Source: Quercus robur (Eukaryota > Streptophyta > Magnoliopsida > Fagales > Fagaceae). From it: DNA of 64,000 nucleotides. Each line of letters opens with the position of its first letter. Positions within the stretch are counted from its first letter, which is position 1. The position numbers and the translations under genes were made by a program. The notes under the pieces are model-generated. The model worked only from the letters and a program-made list of their open reading frames with translations. It was not told the origin of the DNA and did no database searches. The stretch spans positions 55,796,406 to 55,860,405 of the forward strand of contig NC_065542.1 in assembly GCF_932294415.1 (NCBI RefSeq), written 5' to 3'. Positions 45,030-55,689 of this stretch are shown in pieces.

Positions 45030-45608
45030 TAGATCATAGCACTAGTGGTAACGAAAAGGTAACCAAAATGAGAAAATATGCATTATTTTCGTAGTACTTG
45101 ATTATTTAATTTTTTGAATACAATGGAAGTATATAAATACTTAGTCCTTTTATAAAAGTTAAAAAACAAAGAAACTCTTTTATTTTAATATTCAAAGCAT
45201 GAATTTTTTATCTATTTTTTTTTTAAGAATTAATACTGCATAGTCATGTACTTCCCCCCAAAAAAAAAAAAAAAATTGCATGGTAAAAAAATAGAATCAA
45301 AATATGGAAGTTTATGTTTTAATTATATCCAAATCAAAATAAGAAAGTACGGATTATTTCCATTTTTTCAAGATTATTTAAAATCATGAAGTGAAGGGCA
45401 AATGAGTAATTCAACCTCCTTATAAGTTTCTAATACACAGAACGACGTCGTATCTCTCTTTTTATGGCTCTCTCAGTCTTCTCTCTTTCACGCTCAGTCT
45501 CTCTCTCACTGGAATCTGACAAATAACGATTCGAACTTCGAAGGAGAATTGAAAAGGCTCAGGTTTGATTTCTCTAGTTTTCTACACAATCTTTCGAATT
45601 AATAATTA
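45030..45608 (+). repeat. Tandem promoter and leader-exon copy 2
   Basis: Repeats 43920-44470: GAGAAAGTACGGATTATTTC, GAAGGGCAAATGAGTAATTC, the CT-rich leader (CTCAGTCTCTCTCTCACTGG) and GGAGAATTGAAAAGGCTC followed by AGGTTTGATTTC. An ACGACGTCGT palindrome precedes the leader (45442). It is followed directly by an RLP 3' relic and not by a coding exon. Confidence 0.6.
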
Positions 45609-46140
45609 AATGGGTCTAGTTGTGTAAATCTTTTAAATACATTTGTTCTCTTCTGCGAAATTGCTTTGGGCATATTTGGTTTGTCTTTGAAAATTCCTGG
45701 TTATGTATTGTACAAGGTATATATGCTTTAAACATTATGTCCTTAATACCTGTGTGGTCTTGTTTAATGGTGACGTTGTGGGTGCCAATGTTTTCAGTTT
45801 TAATAGTTTTGCTGATTATTGCCATACGAAATATGGTTCATTTTGAAATGCGTACTTCATTTTTAAACTGTTTGAGAACACAATGCTACTGAAGTAAACA
45901 GAGTTGGCACTGTGACGAGTATTTCTCGCACATTTGTATCATAAAAGTATTGTACTACGGTGCGCATGTAACTTGCTAAAAGCATACTCTGTGGGAATAC
46001 AGTTGATTATTGCAGGTCCTTGTGTATGTATGCTTCCGAAGGCAGCTCAGGTTCATGTGCACCGTAGTGGTATGATTTCTGCCTATGATCTGTACGAACT
46101 ATTTATGTACGGAGTGGTATGTCATTTCACTTTGCACTAA
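45609..46140 (+). repeat. RLP 3' relic and module, copy 3
   Basis: The first 290 bp (ATGGGTCTAGTTG, TTTGTTCTCTTCTGCGAAAT, GTTATGTATTGTACAAGG) are almost identical to 59819-60100. The second half matches the 3' modules at 38820 and 49215, including TTGCAGGTCCTTGTGTATG (46007) and GATTTCTGCCTATGATCTG (46074) followed by GTATGT. The part GGGCATATTTGGTTTGTC is also in both RLP pseudogenes, so this is a deletion-shortened RLP 3' end. Short frames here are not genes. Confidence 0.7.
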
Positions 46141-46708
46141 AAAGAATAGAACACTAGGTTAGTTGTTTGTATCTTTCCAGTTTTAAGCAAGTCTGTAAAC
46201 AACTAGATTTATTAATCTATCCCTTAATATTGGCTCCTTCTTCTTTTTTTCCTTTTTTTTCCAGTCAGTGAATGTATGGATCCTTGGTACCTTGTTCTTT
46301 CTATTAAAACACAGATTTGGTGGTTTTCCAAGTGGCCTGTACTCTACTTTAAAATGTTCTCGTGGAACAGAAATGATTTTGGGACAAGCGGCACAATCCT
46401 AGGACTATTTTCTAGATCTGCTTTGCCTAATTTCTAAAAGAAATCACTTACTTTGAGGACAGAGAGAATATATATGAATACAATGTTTCTTCCTATAAAT
46501 GTCCAAGGCAATCCAATTTGATAGTTTAAAATCAATTTTCAGCTCATACAAGCACTCATCCGTTAAAAGTGGTAATCTATATCTTGCCAAAGGCAATCCA
46601 ATTTGATTTCTCTCTCTCTCTCTCTCTCTATAGCCCATACAACACTAAAGAATAAAAAGGACAAGGGACAGAAAAAAGAAAAAGAAAAATGCTCGTAGAA
46701 TGTTACTG
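46141..46708. other. RLP-ADF intergenic DNA
   Basis: 46470-46590 matches 31890-32045 downstream of the intact RLP, and 46620-46700 weakly matches 39500-39590. A (TC)n microsatellite lies at 46610-46628. No gene is seen. Confidence 0.55.
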
Positions 46709-46899
46709 TTAGGAGGAGCTAAACATCAAGAAGTTGAAATGACAAAGTTCTTGCCCTTTTACAGTGTCAAGGCTCATTTTACTAGGATCTGTTGCTTGTG
46801 ACATGACTGGAGTGTCATCCATATCCAGGTCCCTCTTGAATCTATCCTTCGAGGTGGCATAGACCACCTTACTTCTCACTTTTGATGTATCAAGGTGAC
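46709..46899 (-). pseudogene. ADF/cofilin relic B (exon 3)
   Basis: Minus strand. After an acceptor (TTTTTCAG) the exon reads, apart from one extra base near its start, [20 protein letters not shown], then [18 protein letters not shown] and a short altered tail ending at 46709. This is the last exon of plant actin-depolymerising factor, containing the long actin-binding helix region (KVRSKMVYASSKDRFKRELD in typical members). The family severs and depolymerises actin filaments in the cytoplasm. The frameshift, a shortened stretch after RFKRDLD and the loss of the usual stop mark it as non-functional. Exon 2 is not adjacent; a similar exon 2 lies at 49764-50022, beyond RLP copy 3. Confidence 0.85.
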
Positions 46900-46984
46900 C
46901 TGAAAAACAAGAGAGTCAACTTTCATAGGCAACATCGCATAGCAAATTGTATTGCTCCCTTAAAACATGAATAGAGATTGGCCT

Positions 46985-47996
46985 GGTGTTCTAATATTGT
47001 GCAGGGGCCTTGAGGGGTATGCCTTTGGAAGAGTATAAGGAAGGTTGGGATACTTTTCACCGTTTTGTTAGCTTGAAGGTGGGGGATGGATCTTCTATCA
47101 GATTCTAGCTTGATTAAAGGGGAATTTCCCTAAGTTGTATGGCATGGCACGTAATAAAGAGGCGTCAGTGGCAGAGTTAATTTCCTTCTCTTTGGATAGC
47201 TATCATTGGAACATTATCTTTACTTGGTTGGGTCAAGACTGGGAGTTAAGAGTCTATTGCTTCCTTTATGGATTTACTTTATTCTGGAGCGTGGAAAGGG
47301 GACGGAGCGGATAAGTTGTGCTGGAAACTGTCTTCTGTAAGAGTTTATGATGTGTGATCTTACTACAAAGTCTTACAACCCCCTTCTCATATGTCTTTTC
47401 CTTGGAAGACGGTGTGGAAACCAAACTTGCCAACAAAGATTAGTTTCTTTATTTGGATGGCGGCATTGGGTCTTATTTTAACAAATGACAATTTGCAAAA
47501 ACGTTAGCTTGTTGTTATTAACTGGTGCTGTATGTGTAAGAGGGCTGGGAAGACTACTAATCACTTACTTTTATGTTGCCCGGTAGCTAGAGAGTTGTGG
47601 TGCATGGTGTTCACTCTTTTTGGGGTACATTTGGTTATGCCTAGTGGTGTAATGGAGCTTTTATCTAGCTGGCCGGGTAAGTTCAGCAAACATAGAACTG
47701 GGGTTGTTTGGAACATTATTCCTCATTGTTTAATGTGTGGCATTTGGCGGGAGAGGAATGCTCGGATTTTTGAAGGAACTGAAAGTTCAAACTCAAGACC
47801 TGAAACTAACTTTTTTCCATACTTTGCTTGGGTGGACAACGGCTTCAAGTGTTTCCACTTTTAATTTCTTACCTACTTTGCTTGATAGTTGTACTTTTCA
47901 TGCATCTTAGTTTACCTTAGCGCACTTCCTGTGTGCTTTGGCTTTTTGTAGTTCATCATTTTCTTTCAGTGAAGTTTTATTATTTAAAAAAAAAAT
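46985..47996 (+). mobile_element. 5'-truncated L1-type LINE, C-terminal ORF2 end
   Basis: Broken frames read LKVGDGSSIRF, ARNKEASVAELISFS and WKPNLPTKISFFIWMAALG, then an open stretch (47532-47864) with CKRAGKTTNHLLLCCPVARE and CGIWRERNARIFEG. These are the reverse-transcriptase zinc-binding region and C-terminus of plant L1-like ORF2. The polymerase core is missing. A short A tail (TTATTTAAAAAAAAAA) ends at about 47996. The insertion interrupts RLP copy 3 at GAGATTGGCCTG; the uninterrupted site is at about 37580. Confidence 0.9.
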
Positions 47997-48363
47997 CTCC
48001 ATCGGGAGAATTTCATCATTGACAAATGCATTAGCTATCTTTGACCCACATTCAACTGGGAACAATAGCCCTTCAGATGCAAGTCACAACTCATTGGCAC
48101 CATTATATAAGCTTGAACCCTTGTGCTTGAACATCAATAGCTTGTTCATAATTGTACCTTTTCATTAAGTAAACATTGTGGGCTCCTTGGTCTAGCTTGG
48201 AATAGATTCACAAGGATTTGTACCAAGCTAGATGGGTGAAATGGTACTCCAATATTATGGCAACTAGCTTCTCCTTTGGTATTGGATTTTTGCCAATGGA
48301 CATCGACCAAGGTGTTCAAATGAACCTGAACCTTACAGTTTCTTCTTTTTTCTAGCACTTTTT

Positions 48364-48545
48364 AAGTGTTTTTTTTTTTTTTTTTTTAAAGAAAGTTTCA
48401 ACCTATAACGGTCACTCCTAATAATAGCTCTTTATCATCAAACCAAGACATCAATCAGTTTTTGGTGTAGGCGGAAATTGAACCCTAGATATCTTATATA
48501 GCCATCAGAGACTTTACCAGTTGAACTAACTGGAACCTACTAAGA
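48364..48545 (-). mobile_element. tRNA-derived SINE, copy 3
   Basis: On the minus strand: GGTTCCAGTTAGTTCAACTGG (A box), then GGGTTCAATTTCCGCC (B box), a body with GATGTCTTGGTTTGATGATA and a poly-A end (poly-T at 48371-48387 on the plus strand). Flanks AAGTGTTTTTT and AAGAGTTTTTT look like a target duplication. RLP copy 2 has the uninterrupted site (about 38145-38165). Confidence 0.75.
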
Positions 48546-49060
48546 GTTTTTTATTATTCCACATTTGATAGGAGCATAGACCTTTCAGGTAACTCGTTTG
48601 TATTAGTTTCTACTGAAGTCTTACAGGATTTCGTTTCTTGAACTTGTGTCAAAGTTATTTGATGAGAAAGATAGCAGTGAAAGCTAGGAATATGACATTG
48701 TTGGTAATCTTTGATATCTCAATAAACAATCTTTTTGGCAAAATTGTCAAGGGCATATTTAATTTGTCTTTTCTTGGTTTCATGAACTTTCATACAACAA
48801 TTTTTTGAGAACAATTCCATCATGCACCCAGCCTAAGATTTGTTTTGCATTTAGCTACAGTGCCAATCTTGAACTCAATGGAGCCCTTTCCCAAAAGTTC
48901 TCAAAAGCAATTGGCAAAAATGAGGACGACTCTGAAAACCCCTAGTATGAATAGATATGAGAGTTGAATATTCTGTTGGTTCTTGGGGAATATGTGGAGT
49001 TCTCTTCTTCAAAAGGACTTCAAGGTATGATGATTTCAGGTTTATCGATGACATAAAAGA

Positions 49061-49763
49061 TCAGCAGGACTGAAATGTTAAAATTGAATTGGTTACTTCA
49101 AATTATGAAAGACATCATCTTTGTTCTTTTTCATGTTGGTATGTAAGTAAAAGGCATCATCTTCTTTGAGATATACTGCAAATATTATGTCCTTAACAAT
49201 TGTTTGGTCTTGTTGATGTTTTAGGCACTGCACTGTAAATGTGATTTAATTCATATCTAACCTTCTACCCAACGGGATTTTATTTAAGAAATATGCTGAT
49301 ACTAAAATGGAGCCAACATTTTCAATTTTTAGTCTAGTTTTGTTGACTGTTGCCATATAAAATATGTTTCATTTTCAGATGCAGATTTAATTTAAAATGA
49401 TTTGATAACACAATGCTCTAGAAGAAAACAGAGTAAGCTCTAAAACAAGTTATTTCTCACACATTTGTATCGTTCAATTTTGTACTATGACACACACGTA
49501 ACATTCTAAAAGCTTACCCTATGGCAATACTATTGATGATTGCAGGTCCTTGTTGTGCATGCTTTAGAAGGTACTCTGGTTCATGCTTTTCAAGTGGCCA
49601 AAAAGATTAGTTTGGAATTGTAGTAGGTCTCATTAGCCCCTGAACTTGTTATAAACTGTACATAAATAATTTTCTAAGGATTATGCTTTCTGCCTTATGA
49701 TCTATACAAACCATTTATATTTATACATACACACACACACACACACACATATGGTAGAAGAAT
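49061..49763. repeat. RLP 3' module, copy 4
   Basis: Matches 38700-39290 nearly throughout (CACTGCACTGTAAATGTG, ACTAAAATGGAGCCAACA, TGCAGGTCCTTGTTGTGCAT). It ends in a (CA)n microsatellite (49727-49750). The 39300-39760 counterpart is deleted, so the module runs straight into ADF exon 2. Confidence 0.8.
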
Positions 49764-50022
49764 CATGCAATGAAAAAAATCTTGCCTTTAGGGAAATTCT
49801 CATCAGTGAAGAAATCTAAATCATAGACAGCATAGTGGTACTCATTGGTAGGCGGAGACTTAGGAAAGTCCTCGTAGGTTTCATATGGGCTTCCCAGTTT
49901 CTCCACCACCACTTCTTGATTTTCAATCTTAAAAATAATGAACCGGTAATTCCTCTTTGCTTTTAGCTCTAAGAACTTCAGTTTACATTCATCATGCATA
50001 ACCATTCTAAACGCTGCATTCG
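49764..50022 (-). pseudogene. ADF/cofilin relic C (exon 2)
   Basis: Minus strand, open over its length. It reads [20 protein letters not shown], then [20 protein letters not shown], then [16 protein letters not shown] and KIFFIA. This is the central exon of a plant actin-depolymerising factor (about residues 3-85 of the usual 139-146), with the conserved [11 protein letters not shown] start region and YAVYDFDF core. Upstream, TTAG precedes GCGAATGCAGCG as an acceptor. Downstream, the exon ends GCATG, but the donor GT has become AT. Several unusual residues (FR for SG, one residue short near KIENQ) and the loss of exon 3 beside it argue for a relic, although frame conservation suggests it decayed recently. 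The plus-strand gypsy fragment begins within a few bases of its 5' end. Confidence 0.88.
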
Positions 50023-52236
50023 CCTAACCCATCCGCCCATTCTGTCTAGCCCTGTGGTGGATGAAGTTCTTTTTGCTTATATTGCAGTTACCTTATATGC
50101 CATAAGCCTTGTGCTCATACGAGTGGACAGTGGTATACAACGACCAGTCTTTTATGTGAGCAAGTCACTTAATGAAGCCAAGGTGCACTATTTGCTGTTG
50201 GAAAAGGCGATATTGGTAGTGGTCCATGCTACAAGAAAACTTCCCCATTACTTCCAAACACATACTGTGGTCGTGCTCACTTAGCTTCCACTCAAGTCAG
50301 TACTCAGAAGTGCAGATTATACTGGAAGGATTGCCAAGTGGGGTATGATCCTTGGGGCTTTTGATATAAAGTACATGCCTCGTACTTCTATAAAGGGACA
50401 AGTGCTCGCCGATCTGGTGGCCGAATTTGCTGAATGTCCTGAGGAGATGGAGGGGGAAAATCAGAAATTGGGAGAAACATCAATCGGTGTGGTATCTGTC
50501 CAATGCTCAATGCCTTGGGAATTGTACATCGACGGGGGAGCGAACCAGCGAGGATCAGGGTGGGGCTAGTTCTAGTGTCACCAGAAAAGATTACTATTGA
50601 AAAGTCCTTGAGGTTGAGTTTCTCGGCTACGAATAACGAAGCAGAGTATAAGGCTCTGCTGATGGGAATGATGATGGTCCAGAAAATGGGGGGAAAGGCA
50701 GTGAAAGTTTTTTCAGACTCAAAACTAGTGGTGGGTCAAGTAAGGGGTGATCTGGAAGCGCGTGATCCAAGAATGCAGGAGTACTTGTGCCAAATCAGGA
50801 GTATACAAGAAAAATTTGAAGCTTTTGACTTTTCTCATATTTCTAGAGGTGGAAACACGCATGCAGACTCATTGGCTACCTTCGCCACGTCCTCGGCGCA
50901 GGATTTGCCCCGAGTAGTACTGATTGAAGACCTGTATACACCTACTTCAATACACCATGGTATGCCTCGGATCCACTAAATCAAACTAGGTCCGAGCTGG
51001 ATGGATTCCATATCACTATTCCTGGAAAAAGATATACTACCTGAAGAGAAGTCTGAAGCTGAGAAAATACGAAGAAAATCTCCTCGGTTTTGGCTGTCCG
51101 AGGATAGGAAATTATACAAGTGCTCTTTCTCTGGTCCCTATTTGCTTTGTGTGCACCTCGAAGCATCAGAATCACTTCTAGAGGAGCTCCATGAAGGGGT
51201 TTGTGAGAGTCATACAGGAGGAAGATCCCTGTCTCATAGGGCTCTTACCCAAGGATATTAGTGGCCAGGCATGCAAAAGGAGGCGCAAGAATACGTTAAG
51301 AAATGCGATCAGTGTCAAAGGTTCGCGCCAAATATTCACCAGCCTAGAGGAGTTCTCAACCCTCTCTCTAGCCCTTGGCCATTTGCTCAATGGGGCTTGG
51401 ACATTGTGGGACCTTTCCCCAAAGCGGTAGGAAACAAAAAATATCTACTAGTCTGTACAGACTATTTTACCAAGTGGGTCAAAGCTGAGCCTCTGGCTAA
51501 TATCAGGGATGTAGATGTCAAAAGATTCATTTGGAAGAACATTGTTACACGATTCGAGGTTCCTTATGTGCTCATCTCGGAAAATGGACTTTAATTTGAC
51601 AGCAAAGCTTTCAGGAAATACTGTTCTGATCTAGGTATAAAGAATAGGTATTCCACTCCCGCCTATCCACAGGGAATTGGACAGGCTGAGGTTATTAACA
51701 AGGTCATGGTGAATGGACTTAAAAGGAGATTAGACGACGCCAAAGGAAAGTGGGTAGAAGAGTTGCCTCATGTCCTTTGGACATATCAAACAACGCCTCG
51801 AAAGTGTACCGGAGAGACCCCTTTCTCAATGACATATGGGGCTGAGGCTGTAATCCCATTGGAGAATGGTTTCCCAACGATGAGAACTAGCACATTCACC
51901 TCGGATGGAAATGATGAGCTGCTTAGGAAGAATTTGGATCTGGTTGAAGAGCGGAGAGAAAATGCTATGGTGTAGTTGGCCTATTATCAGCATATGCTTA
52001 AGCAAGGCTACGATATGAATGTAAAGTTAAGGCCATTGGACCCAGGAGACTTGGTATTGAGGAAGGTTTTGGGAAATACTAAAAACCCCCCGTGGGGAAA
52101 ATTGGGGCCTATCTGGGAGAGACCATATCGCATTACATCAGTGGCAGGGATAGGGGCGTATTACTTAGAAGATTTGGATGAAAAAACTGTACTCCATCCT
52201 TGGAATGTAAACAACCTGAAAAGGTACTACTATTAA
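50020..52236 (+). mobile_element. Tat-lineage Ty3/gypsy polyprotein, 3' half, decayed
   Basis: Starts in the RNase H that follows reverse transcriptase (FAYIAVTLYAISLVLIRVD, RPVFYVSKSLNEA). An archaeal-type second RNase H follows with its acidic residues visible: YIDGGA, NNEAEYKAL, FSDSKLV and HADSLA. Having two RNase H domains is the mark of the Tat/Ogre group. Next comes integrase: a zinc finger (LHEGVCESH, then KKCDQCQRF), the core with WGLDIVGPF and GQAEVIN, and a C-terminal part ending WNVNNLKRYYY. Defects are stops at about 50282, 50977, 51259, 51592 and 51973, and a lost base near 50560. The second catalytic aspartate of integrase is replaced by glutamate (LISENG). Gag, protease and most of reverse transcriptase are missing; the left edge abuts the ADF exon. 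Confidence 0.95.
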
Positions 52237-52295
52237 TAAGAATAGTTGCATTATGATCCCCTTCTAGTTTATCCTAAGTGTATATCATGAATCCC
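52237..52295 (+). other. Start of the gypsy 3' untranslated region
   Basis: Short spacer between the polyprotein stop and the first tandem unit. No feature is seen. Confidence 0.6.
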
Positions 52296-52697
52296 ATGAC
52301 ATCCTTGGAAATATTAAACAGAAACTAAGTTATGTCAGGTCCTCGGACCACAAACTTGGTGAAAATTAATATACTATGACATCCTTTGAAATATTAAACA
52401 GAAACTAAGTTATGTCAGGTCCTTGGACCACAAACTTGGTGGAAATTAATATACTAAGACATTCTTGAAAATATTAAACAGAAACTAAGTTATGTCAGGT
52501 TCTCAGACCACAAACTTGGTGGAAATTAATATACTACGACATCCTTGGAAATATTAAACAGAAAATAAGTTATGTCAGGTCCTCGGACCACAAACTTGGT
52601 GGAAATTAATATACTACGACATCCTTGGAAATATTAAACAGAAACTAAGTTGTGTCAGGTCCTTGGAACACAAACTTGGTGAAAATAATTATCCTCA
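52296..52697. repeat. Five 80-bp tandem units in the gypsy 3' UTR
   Basis: GGTCC(T/C)(C/T)GGACCA starts at 52338, 52418, 52498 (as GGTTCTCAGACCA), 52578 and 52658, exactly 80 bp apart. Each unit also carries CACAAACTTGGTG, AAATTAATATACTA and ATTAAACAGAAACTAAGTTA. The GGTCCTCGGACC core, the following GGAAA and ACTAC words and the ACAGAAACTAAG block line up with the 80-bp satellite unit of 1-12605 in the same phase. It lies 60 bp beyond the integrase stop, where Tat elements usually carry tandem repeats. Confidence 0.95.
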
Positions 52698-52837
52698 CTG
52701 TATCAAGGGATGTATTCAGTGGAGCCTAAGTTGTGTTAAAATCTTTATAACACGATCTTGAATGCAAATTATTATTTTTTGGATTAAGTTATGACCCATT
52801 TTATAAGTTATGATAAGCCTCATAGATGTCAATTATG
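52698..52837. other. End of gypsy-derived DNA
   Basis: Unique bases including GGAGCCTAAGTTGTGTTAAA, perhaps a sixth, very eroded unit. No LTR could be recognised before the segmental duplication begins. Confidence 0.4.
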
Positions 52838-54806
52838 GGTGTTTTAGTATGAGAAAAAGGAACAAGTTTTGTTTTTAAAGAGAGAAGCTTTTAAATAGGA
52901 TCTTATATTTTCATGTCTAAATGGGCTCTCCTTTTGATGGCCTAAGTGAGAGTTTTAGTCCAAAATGTGGTTTCCTCCCAAAAAAGAAAAATCCAAAACG
53001 TGGGTGGGGTGTATTTTTAGGGTTTGGCTTACCTCCAATACTTTCTTAAAAGTAATCTCCTTTTATTTTAATGAGAGATTGCCACATCACTCACTAAATA
53101 AATAAAAGATGGGGATTAAAATTCACGACCACTTGTCATTGTATATTTAAAATAAAAGGACATATCCAGTTAAAAAAGTACTGGAGGTAAGTCACACCCG
53201 TATTTTGATTGTTGTTAATGGGACCAATTCGTCCTTGGATCATAGCATAGGTGGTAACTAATGGGTAATCAAAATAAGAAAGTATGGATGATCTCCATAG
53301 TAATTAAATATTTATTTATTTATTTATTTAATTAAATGGAAATATATAGATATGGAGCTGTTTTGTAAAAGTTAAAATTCAAATAAACACTTCCATTTTA
53401 AAATTCAATTCAAAGCATGAATTTTTATACTCTAGGAATTTTATTATGTGGAAATTGTAGTAAACTCAGATAAGATTACAATGAGTGTTATTCCTATTTT
53501 ATACTCTAAACAGGAACTAACAAACTCTTTAAACTACTAATAGATAACTGACACGTGCTTTTCCACTCTAATAGGTGATCTTAGTGTTCATCTAGCAATC
53601 ATGGTAGCTGTATTTGGAGTCTCTTAGTGAGCAATGATCACTTTGTAAAGTGTCAAACAAAAGACGATAAGATTCTACGTAATAGTGCAAACTAAATGGT
53701 TCTTTGTAACAAAATCCGAGGATATTTGATGAATTACTTGCAAATAGTATGTAAGAAAGAAGCCCAGGCTGTAGAAGATCGAGTTGGTTGCTAAAGCTTC
53801 TCCATGTGTATGGTGAATATCTTGAGAGTTATTTTCTTAATCTCCAAAGAAATTTATTATTTTCAAATACTTTTCAATTAGTAAGTAAAAGCTAGATTAA
53901 ATCTTTGACGTTGGATACGGTATTAGAGGGTATTAGATTTCAATATCTCCCATTCCATGAAATGAATGTTGAATTCTTCACACAATAATTATTTTTCAAT
54001 ATTCTAAGGCTCCCACGATTTTTAATTTTCTTGAACGATAGTTTCTTGGAAAAACTAGATGGAGAAAAATGTTATTGAGTGTATTCAATGTGTAGTGTGG
54101 AATTCCATCAAAAAGAAAAAAGTTTGGTGTAGAAAATTAGGTACTATAAGAAAAAATTTTGTGGAAAACATTTTGTGGAATTCCATCAAAAAGAAAAAGT
54201 TTGGTGTGGAAAATTAGGTAATTTAAGAAAAAAATTTCTAAATTGAAAGTTCTGTCTAGCGTAAAGGAGACTTCAAAGACTTTGGAAAAGAAAAACGAAA
54301 TCTCCAAACTCTCTTTTAAGACTTTAGAAGTTCAAAGTCTTTCGATTATAAATTTGTAATTTTTAAAACAAAAAAAAAAGTATATAAATAGACTTATCAT
54401 TATTTGAACAATCATGAGTTTAGAATTATCATTTTGTGTTTTGATTTTGATCACAATGGCGGCAACATACCAACCTTATTATGGTTGGGACTTTGGAGGC
54501 ATTTGATCTAATTTGGGTTTTTGAATAAGGAAGTCAAAATTTTGGTTATTTTTCTTCAATTTTGTGAGTCTTTTAACAAAATATTATTAAAATTTGAGTT
54601 TATGAGTATTTCTCAAAAAAAAAAAAAAACAAATATTTAAGCGATTGAGAAGATGGGGAGATTTCGGTACCCTAAGTGCTAAGTTTTACAGAAATTTGGC
54701 ATTGACAGTGCCGAATTAGGGGAAAGACAAGAGAGAGACTCTGACAACCAATTTGGTACTCCATTTCAAATTACTATAACACCAACAGTCTTTTTTACAC
54801 ACACAC
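52838..54806. repeat. Segmental duplication, right copy of 24433-26345
   Basis: Same landmarks as the left copy, ending in the CTTTTTTACACACACACA microsatellite. Differences include a TTTATTTATTTATTTA stretch (53310) and a short extra GGAAAACATTTTGT (54163). Non-coding. It places RLP-locus upstream DNA on the far side of the gypsy fragment in the same orientation. Confidence 0.92.
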
Positions 54807-55405
54807 ACGCACACACAGATATATATATACACATACATCCTAAATCATTAATGAATCTGTTCAACAAATAAATAAATAAATAAACCATCAATTAAAGAAT
54901 GCTCAAAGCCTCAAACTCTTTGTTCAATTATTTTTAAGGATATTTCCCATGAAGCATGGAGATGGAAATATAAAAACAAGTCATAAATCAACTATAAGGT
55001 TCCAAATAATGACATTTGGAATAATTTTGAGTATTCATAATAATAATTATAAATTAAATATATACGAGTCCTAAACCATCCATTAATCCATTAAAAAAAT
55101 CCATCAATTAAAGAATGCTCAAATTCTCAAACTCTTTGTCCAATTTTTTTTTTAAAGATATTTCAAGAAAGCATTGAGATAGAAATATAAAAAAAATAAG
55201 TCATCAACCACTTGTAAGCCTCAATTTTTATATTTTATTTCTTGGTTGTGCAAATTTAATGGACCCTTCAATTAAATTTTATGAGTACAAACAAACATCA
55301 ATTAGAAGATATCTAAGACAATCCATAAGTAAGATGTTTTTTTTCTTACATGGAAAGCTCATTAATGAGAAGACAAAGGCTACATAAACATCTAATAAAA
55401 AGCTT
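54807..55405. other. Intergenic DNA with internal duplication
   Basis: Phrases TTAAAGAATGCTCAAA and CAAACTCTTTGT.CAATT occur at 54892 and again at 55108, followed in both by GATATTTC and a GAAAGCATTGAGAT-like stretch, and once more, diverged, at 17130-17190. So an approximately 215-bp unit is duplicated here. No gene is seen. Confidence 0.55.
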
Positions 55406-55408
55406 CTA

Positions 55409-55665
55409 CACTACAAGAAAAACGAGCTATTGCTGCGGGTACAAAAACTGCCGCTATATGTTGCCTATTGCGGCGCGTTATTGGCCCGCCACTATACATG
55501 AGATCTATTGCGGCATTTTTTGTGACTGTTGCTATAGGTAGGGTTTTTTGCGGCATCCTATAGTGGCAGGACATAAAACCGCCACAATAGACTTGTTTTA
55601 GCTGCGGTAACAAAGCTATAGCGGCGGGTTGGACCGCCACAATAGACCTTTAAATATCCCACCCC
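55409..55665 (+). mobile_element. CACTA (En/Spm) transposon end with subterminal repeats
   Basis: CACTACAAGAAAAACGAGC (55409) is the classic CACTA terminal repeat, preceded by CTA as a possible 3-bp target duplication. Within the next 250 bp, GC-rich words such as ATTGCGGC, GCCGCTATA, CCGCCACAATAGAC and TATAGCGGCGGG recur in both orientations; such subterminal repeats are transposase binding sites in the superfamily. The matching inverted end (CTTGTAGTG) was not found up to 64000, and no transposase is visible, so it is either truncated or very large. Confidence 0.78.
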
Positions 55666-55689
55666 CAAAATTTTTCTCTATTTTTTTCA

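Larger units (their letters stand above)
46930..49060 (+). pseudogene. Decayed RLP gene, copy 3 (C-terminal part)
   Basis: 46963-46984 (AAACATGAATAGAGATTGGC) and 47996-49060 match 37560-38692 of copy 2. The last recognisable coding is the membrane-proximal tail WGICGVLFFKRTSRYDDFRF (from about 48983), equivalent to the FCGVCGPLLFNKLWRMMYF part of the intact gene. The cap remnant ANLELNGALSQK-like bases lie near 48862. The copy is split by a LINE (46985-47996) and by a SINE (48364-48545), both missing from copy 2. N-terminal and central LRR regions are absent. Confidence 0.8.
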
